Positions 61,701-64,000 of a stretch of DNA of 64,000 nucleotides are shown in pieces (the stretch's first letter is position 1; each line of letters begins with the position of its first letter). The notes beneath the pieces are model-generated. The model had not been told where the DNA came from. It searched no databases and was given only the letters and a program-made list of their open reading frames with translations. Origin of the DNA: Chaetorhynchus papuensis (lineage: Eukaryota > Chordata > Aves > Passeriformes > Rhipiduridae); NCBI GenBank assembly GCA_013396525.1, contig VWYX01000758.1, positions 47,432 through 111,431 on the forward strand. Direction: 5' to 3'. A program made the translations under genes and the position numbers.

Positions 61701-64000
61701 CTAGTGTGGGCATGGTGTGGACAAAAACACTGAAAAGACATTGACAATCACTCATAAACTGTGCGCAGAACAAGAAGGGAGTGGGCAAAGCAGACAATAT
61801 TTTCTAAGAGGTGATTCATCTGTATCAGGACAGGGCCCATCAGGAAGCTGGGGAAGAGATATTCTGAGCTGCTATTGCTCATACTGCAGAGAAAGGTGCT
61901 AATTTTTCAAGATTTTTGTACTGCTGTCTTCTGTCCTGGAAACCTTTCTGAGGTTGTCTTAAGCATTAGGTTTCTTAAAGATGAAGGGAATACTGGGAAA
62001 GGAATGGTGACTAAAAAAATTTTGCTAAGGTCCATTGAGCAAAGCAGCACTAGGAAAAAGCAGCAACAAACCTCTGCCTTCTAACTTCTCACTTAATAAT
62101 TCCTACATATACAGAGAGAGAGAGAGCAAGGAAAACTTCAGTCCAAGGAAGATTAACCTGAATTATTATCACAGAATAGGTAAGGTTTTTCATTTTCTTT
62201 TTCCCTGAAGGGAACATGTGACATAATGGTTCAAAAAAAAAAAAAAAAAGCAACCCACAAACCAACCAGCAACCTGAATCTGCTTTAGTCTGAAGAACAG
62301 AGAAGTGTCACTGCAAACTTAAGCAAGGAGGATATTATCTGGGACACTGTAATAAAAACAGGTAACTTAATTAAAGCATAGCTTGGACCACTACAGGTAT
62401 CCATGCCTGCAGCTCACCGCCCAGAACTGTCACACACGTCTGAACCTACCAGCTCCAAAAGGTTATTCAGCAATTCTTCCTCTCTTCTCCCTTCGGTTTT
62501 AATTTCCGTGCTCCTCGGTTTTACTGTGAGGGGCTTTCATTTCTCTCTCTATTGTTGTGTGCTGTGTGCTGCTTCGGAGGTTGTGAAAGGGCAGCTGGAT
62601 TTGCCATCGCCCTTGGCAGGCAGGCGGGAAGTGCTGTGCTGCTGGTGCATCTGAATTAGTTTGCTTCCTGCAGTGAGATTTCTCCTTCTCCACGGCACAT
62701 CCCAGCACACCCCAGCCCTTCTGTTTTCAGACAGTCCCCAGCAATGCACCCCACAGGTGCAATGCCTCTGCTGCTCGTGGTCTCTGGAGTGAGCAGAGAT
62801 GCATCTCCTCGTCTGAGCAAGTCATGGGGCAGTGACAGCACCAGGCTGGGCTCTTCTTCTTTTAGGTGCCCATATTGCCCACTTACAGCCATACACACGA
62901 ATTCTACAGCAGTGTAAACTTACCCTTTACTGTTTACCAGCTAAAGGATGCTCTGCCTGATGCTCCCTGTGCTTGGGTAGCCCATAGAACCTTGGAGTGA
63001 ACATATACATCACTGATCGCTCTCAGCCTGGGGGAGATCACAACTGGATTTTCTGACTGAAGGCTGACGCATTAACTTTTAAATAAGAACCACCTGCACA
63101 GACCATTTGAATTCCATATCCATGGACTTCTCTTCCCAGTGATTGAAATGCAGGTGTTTATTCCACCTTGCAGGTGTCAGCAAAGTCTTACAACTTGCAC
63201 TCAGACAACACAAGGCAGTGGCTTTCATTTTTTTTCTTTCTTTGTTATTAATGAGATAGCTTTCTCTCTGGATATTGTGAGTGACAGGAGGTAGAGACCT
63301 GCCAATCAAAATGTTAAAAGGACATTGTCAATGTCACCCTTCATCCTCAGCTCTCCATCAGTTTAAACACAGAAACAATGTGGAAATTACAGTCCCATTA
63401 TTTGCAAGGTGAGAACATAAGGTCTGCCCCTGCATGCAGAAACATGAAAAAACTCCAGCTGCTGGTTTTTTCTGGAAACTTCAGAGAATACAAACTATTT
63501 AAAGACTTCTCATGACAGCTTATCTTTGTAAAATTACCATCTTGAGCATCCTCAGCCAACAGAAGGCCACATTTGCTGCCAGTTAAATCAGTGTTCAACT
63601 TCTTATCAACTTCTTCAGTCGAAGTGATTGCTAATAGTATGTAACAACTTCTGAAGCAGTAAACTTATTTGTAGGGAGAGTAGATGGGGAATCCTCATCC
63701 CTGAACATGTAGTTCAACAGTCTTTGAGGTTTCTTATGTTTTTTACATTAATGGTTAAACAGGTCATTTCTAATGTTGCCCCTTGTGCCGTGCAGTAACG
63801 CCAAATCCATTTTCACAGCTTCATAGACTTGGATACATGGAGAGGAAAATACTCATGAAAAGAGTCAAAATCCATATTCAGTGTAATGCTCTGGAAACAT
63901 GTCTCTTACGTGGCAAGCTCTGAATTTGGAGGAACCAATACACTCAAAGGCTTGGATTTTGTCCCAGATGCAGGGACTTATGTTAGGGCCATGACATTAC
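61701..64000. other. Unique non-coding sequence to the window end
   Basis: Holds an (AG)7 run at 62113-62126 and a 17-base A run at 62233-62249. A mildly GC-rich patch at 62.4-62.85 kb has some CpGs and a minus-strand donor-like GGGCG|GTGAGC at about 62410, but no acceptor or coding frame to support an exon. Nothing is recognised from 63.0 kb on. Confidence 0.5.
62233..62249 (+). repeat. Poly-A run (17 A)
   Basis: Seventeen consecutive A residues. No SINE or processed-gene body is recognisable immediately upstream, so it is not obviously a retroposon tail. Confidence 0.9.

Noticed and set aside
62100..62250. Retroposon tail (poly-A at 62233-62249)
   Set aside because: No SINE, LINE or processed-transcript body could be recognised before the tract and no flanking direct repeats were seen.
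1..64000. CRISPR arrays, operons, tRNA or rRNA genes, bacterial mobile elements
   Set aside because: No regularly spaced repeats, no cloverleaf or rRNA signatures noticed, and the CR1 and avian LTR content shows vertebrate nuclear DNA.

Overview
This window looks like vertebrate nuclear DNA from a bird. It is AT-leaning and CpG-poor, with no dense coding. The repeats decide the assignment: five fragments of the avian LINE family CR1 and three LTRs of the endogenous-retrovirus kind common in neognath and especially songbird genomes, plus faint ancient MIR-like SINE remnants. I see no bacterial, phage, plasmid or CRISPR features. The taxon call rests on recognising repeat families by eye, not on a database search.

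No complete protein-coding gene can be supported. Nearly all open frames of 60-220 codons are what stop-poor random sequence gives, and they lack recognisable domains. The exception is a 143-codon frame in the CR1 copy at 6.1-6.6 kb, which is the tail of the element's own reverse-transcriptase ORF. The window is therefore intergenic or deep-intronic. The best hints of host exons are on the plus strand: 44978-45043 (66 nt, open, polypyrimidine acceptor, GT donor), 55477-55527 (51 nt, strong acceptor and donor, open in one frame) and, more weakly, 49241-49381 (acceptor followed by 46 sense codons and a stop overlapping AATAAA). On the minus strand there is a consensus splice donor inside a local CpG cluster near 47.6-47.75 kb, a possible first exon. 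I could not assign any of these to a gene.

Layout: 0-6 kb is unique sequence with a weak MIR-like trace. 6.1-6.6 kb is a CR1 copy (minus). 6.6-19 kb is unique, with a motif-rich stretch at 15.9-16.3 kb that may be a conserved enhancer. 19.0-19.5 kb is an old CR1 (minus). 19.5-34.7 kb is unique, with two MIR-like remnants and regulatory-looking blocks near 28.9 and 30.5 kb. 34.75-42.8 kb is repeat-rich: three CR1 pieces and two minus-strand LTRs at 38.3 and 41.6 kb. 42.8-59.3 kb holds most of the exon-like and enhancer-like signals, including a near-perfect 21-bp palindrome at 56.8 kb. 59.3-60.2 kb is a plus-strand LTR. 61.1-61.7 kb is a possible further LTR split by a (CAAA)-type low-complexity run. 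The rest is unique sequence.

There are no genes whose joint action can be described. What the window offers is transposon history and a set of testable candidate exons and regulatory elements.
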